NCBI GenBank assembly: GCA_030043315.1
Contig: JASHYA010000132.1
Location: 1-37,635, forward strand
DNA length: 37,635 nt
Direction: 5' to 3'
Origin: Acidimicrobiales bacterium
GTDB lineage: Bacteria > Actinomycetota > Acidimicrobiia > Acidimicrobiales > RAAP-2
A program made the position numbers and the translations under genes. This document shows, piece after piece, positions 37,130 through 37,635 of this stretch. How positions within the stretch are numbered: the first letter of the stretch is position 1; every line of letters begins with the position of its first letter. The notes under the pieces are model-generated. The model was given only the letters and a program-made list of their open reading frames with translations. It was not told where the DNA came from and did no database searches.

Positions 37130-37635
37130 TTAGTCGACGACGGCGACCACGTCGCCGGTGCCGACCGAGTCCCCGGCTGCGACGCGGAGCTCCTTCACCA
37201 CGCCGTCGCGTTCGGCACTGATGGCGTTCTCCATCTTCATGGCCTCCAGGATGCAGATCGTCTGGCCGGCCTGGACGGAGTCACCGACGGCCACCAGCAC
37301 CTTCACGACGGTGCCCTGCATCGGGACGGTGACCACGCCCGACCCGGCCCCCGGCGTCGACGTGTGCGCGGCGTGGAGACGTGCGCGCCCCGGCGCTCGG
37401 GCCCCGGCCGTGACCTGCGGGGCGGCCCCCGCGGGAGGATTGGCGGGGACCCACAGCTTCAGCCGGTAGCGGCGTCCGTCCACCTCGGCCGTGACCTCAC
37501 GTGCCTCCAGCTCCTCGGCTGCCCCCGGAGGGGCCGGAGCCTCCGTGTCGGCTGCGTTCGTCGCGAGATGGGAGAGATCGAGACGCTCCTCGACCCACCT
37601 GGTCGAGTGGCGCGCCCGCGCGAAGTCCGGATGCG
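37130..37635 (-). CDS. Acyl-CoA carboxylase alpha subunit (biotin carboxylase/BCCP), C-terminal part, truncated by window edge
   Basis: HPDFARARHSTRWVEERLDLSHL continues off the window edge; biotinylation motif ILEAMKMENAISAERDGVVKEL. Confidence 0.9.
   Translation of the reverse strand, partial: HPDFARARHSTRWVEERLDLSHLATNAADTEAPAPPGAAEELEAREVTAEVDGRRYRLKLWVPANPPAGAAPQVTAGARAPGRARLHAAHTSTPGAGSGVVTVPMQGTVVKVLVAVGDSVQAGQTICILEAMKMENAISAERDGVVKELRVAAGDSVGTGDVVAVVD

Noticed and set aside
1-37635. Mobile element, phage or known defence system
   Set aside because: No transposase, integrase, terminal repeats, restriction, toxin-antitoxin or CRISPR-associated genes seen in any frame.

Overview
This is a high-GC, actinobacterial-looking chromosomal window (the taxonomic guess is inference). 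It is densely coded on both strands. I found no rRNA, tRNA, transposase, phage gene or CRISPR array. Left part: the end of a DAO-type FAD oxidoreductase, a C-terminal remnant of a second one, and a polar amino-acid ABC transporter. These are followed by a thioesterase, an SRPBCC protein, a BNR/YCF48-like repeat protein, a stand-alone cNMP-binding protein, an acyl-CoA ligase, a LacI regulator, a beta-hydroxyacid dehydrogenase, an orphan E1alpha/E1beta dehydrogenase pair, a nitroreductase and an N-rhodanese-MoeB fusion. Middle part: a secreted/surface island. It holds a G1 (eqolisin-like) peptidase with three IPT/TIG repeats, a ~1.2 kb region with no convincing gene, and three consecutive secreted proteins sharing an AYF signal-peptide motif. 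A perfect 34-bp palindrome lies after the first of these three. Two candidates for undescribed systems stand out. (i) A reverse-strand operon encodes an acyl-CoA-dehydrogenase-like flavoprotein, a PhnD-like binding protein without an export signal, and a fusion of a cysteine-less TusA-like domain with a ferritin-like diiron domain. It is preceded by a promoter and a tiny MRLRR* leader ORF. (ii) A forward operon encodes a histidine phosphatase, a ComA-type phosphosulfolactate synthase, a VOC protein, an AMP-forming acyl ligase and a membrane acyltransferase. It suggests a sulfolactate-derived product. Right part: SGNH hydrolase, methylmalonyl-CoA-mutase-type large subunit, a 10-bp tandem repeat between convergent genes, a LuxR regulator, an M20D amidohydrolase and the end of a biotin carboxylase alpha subunit.
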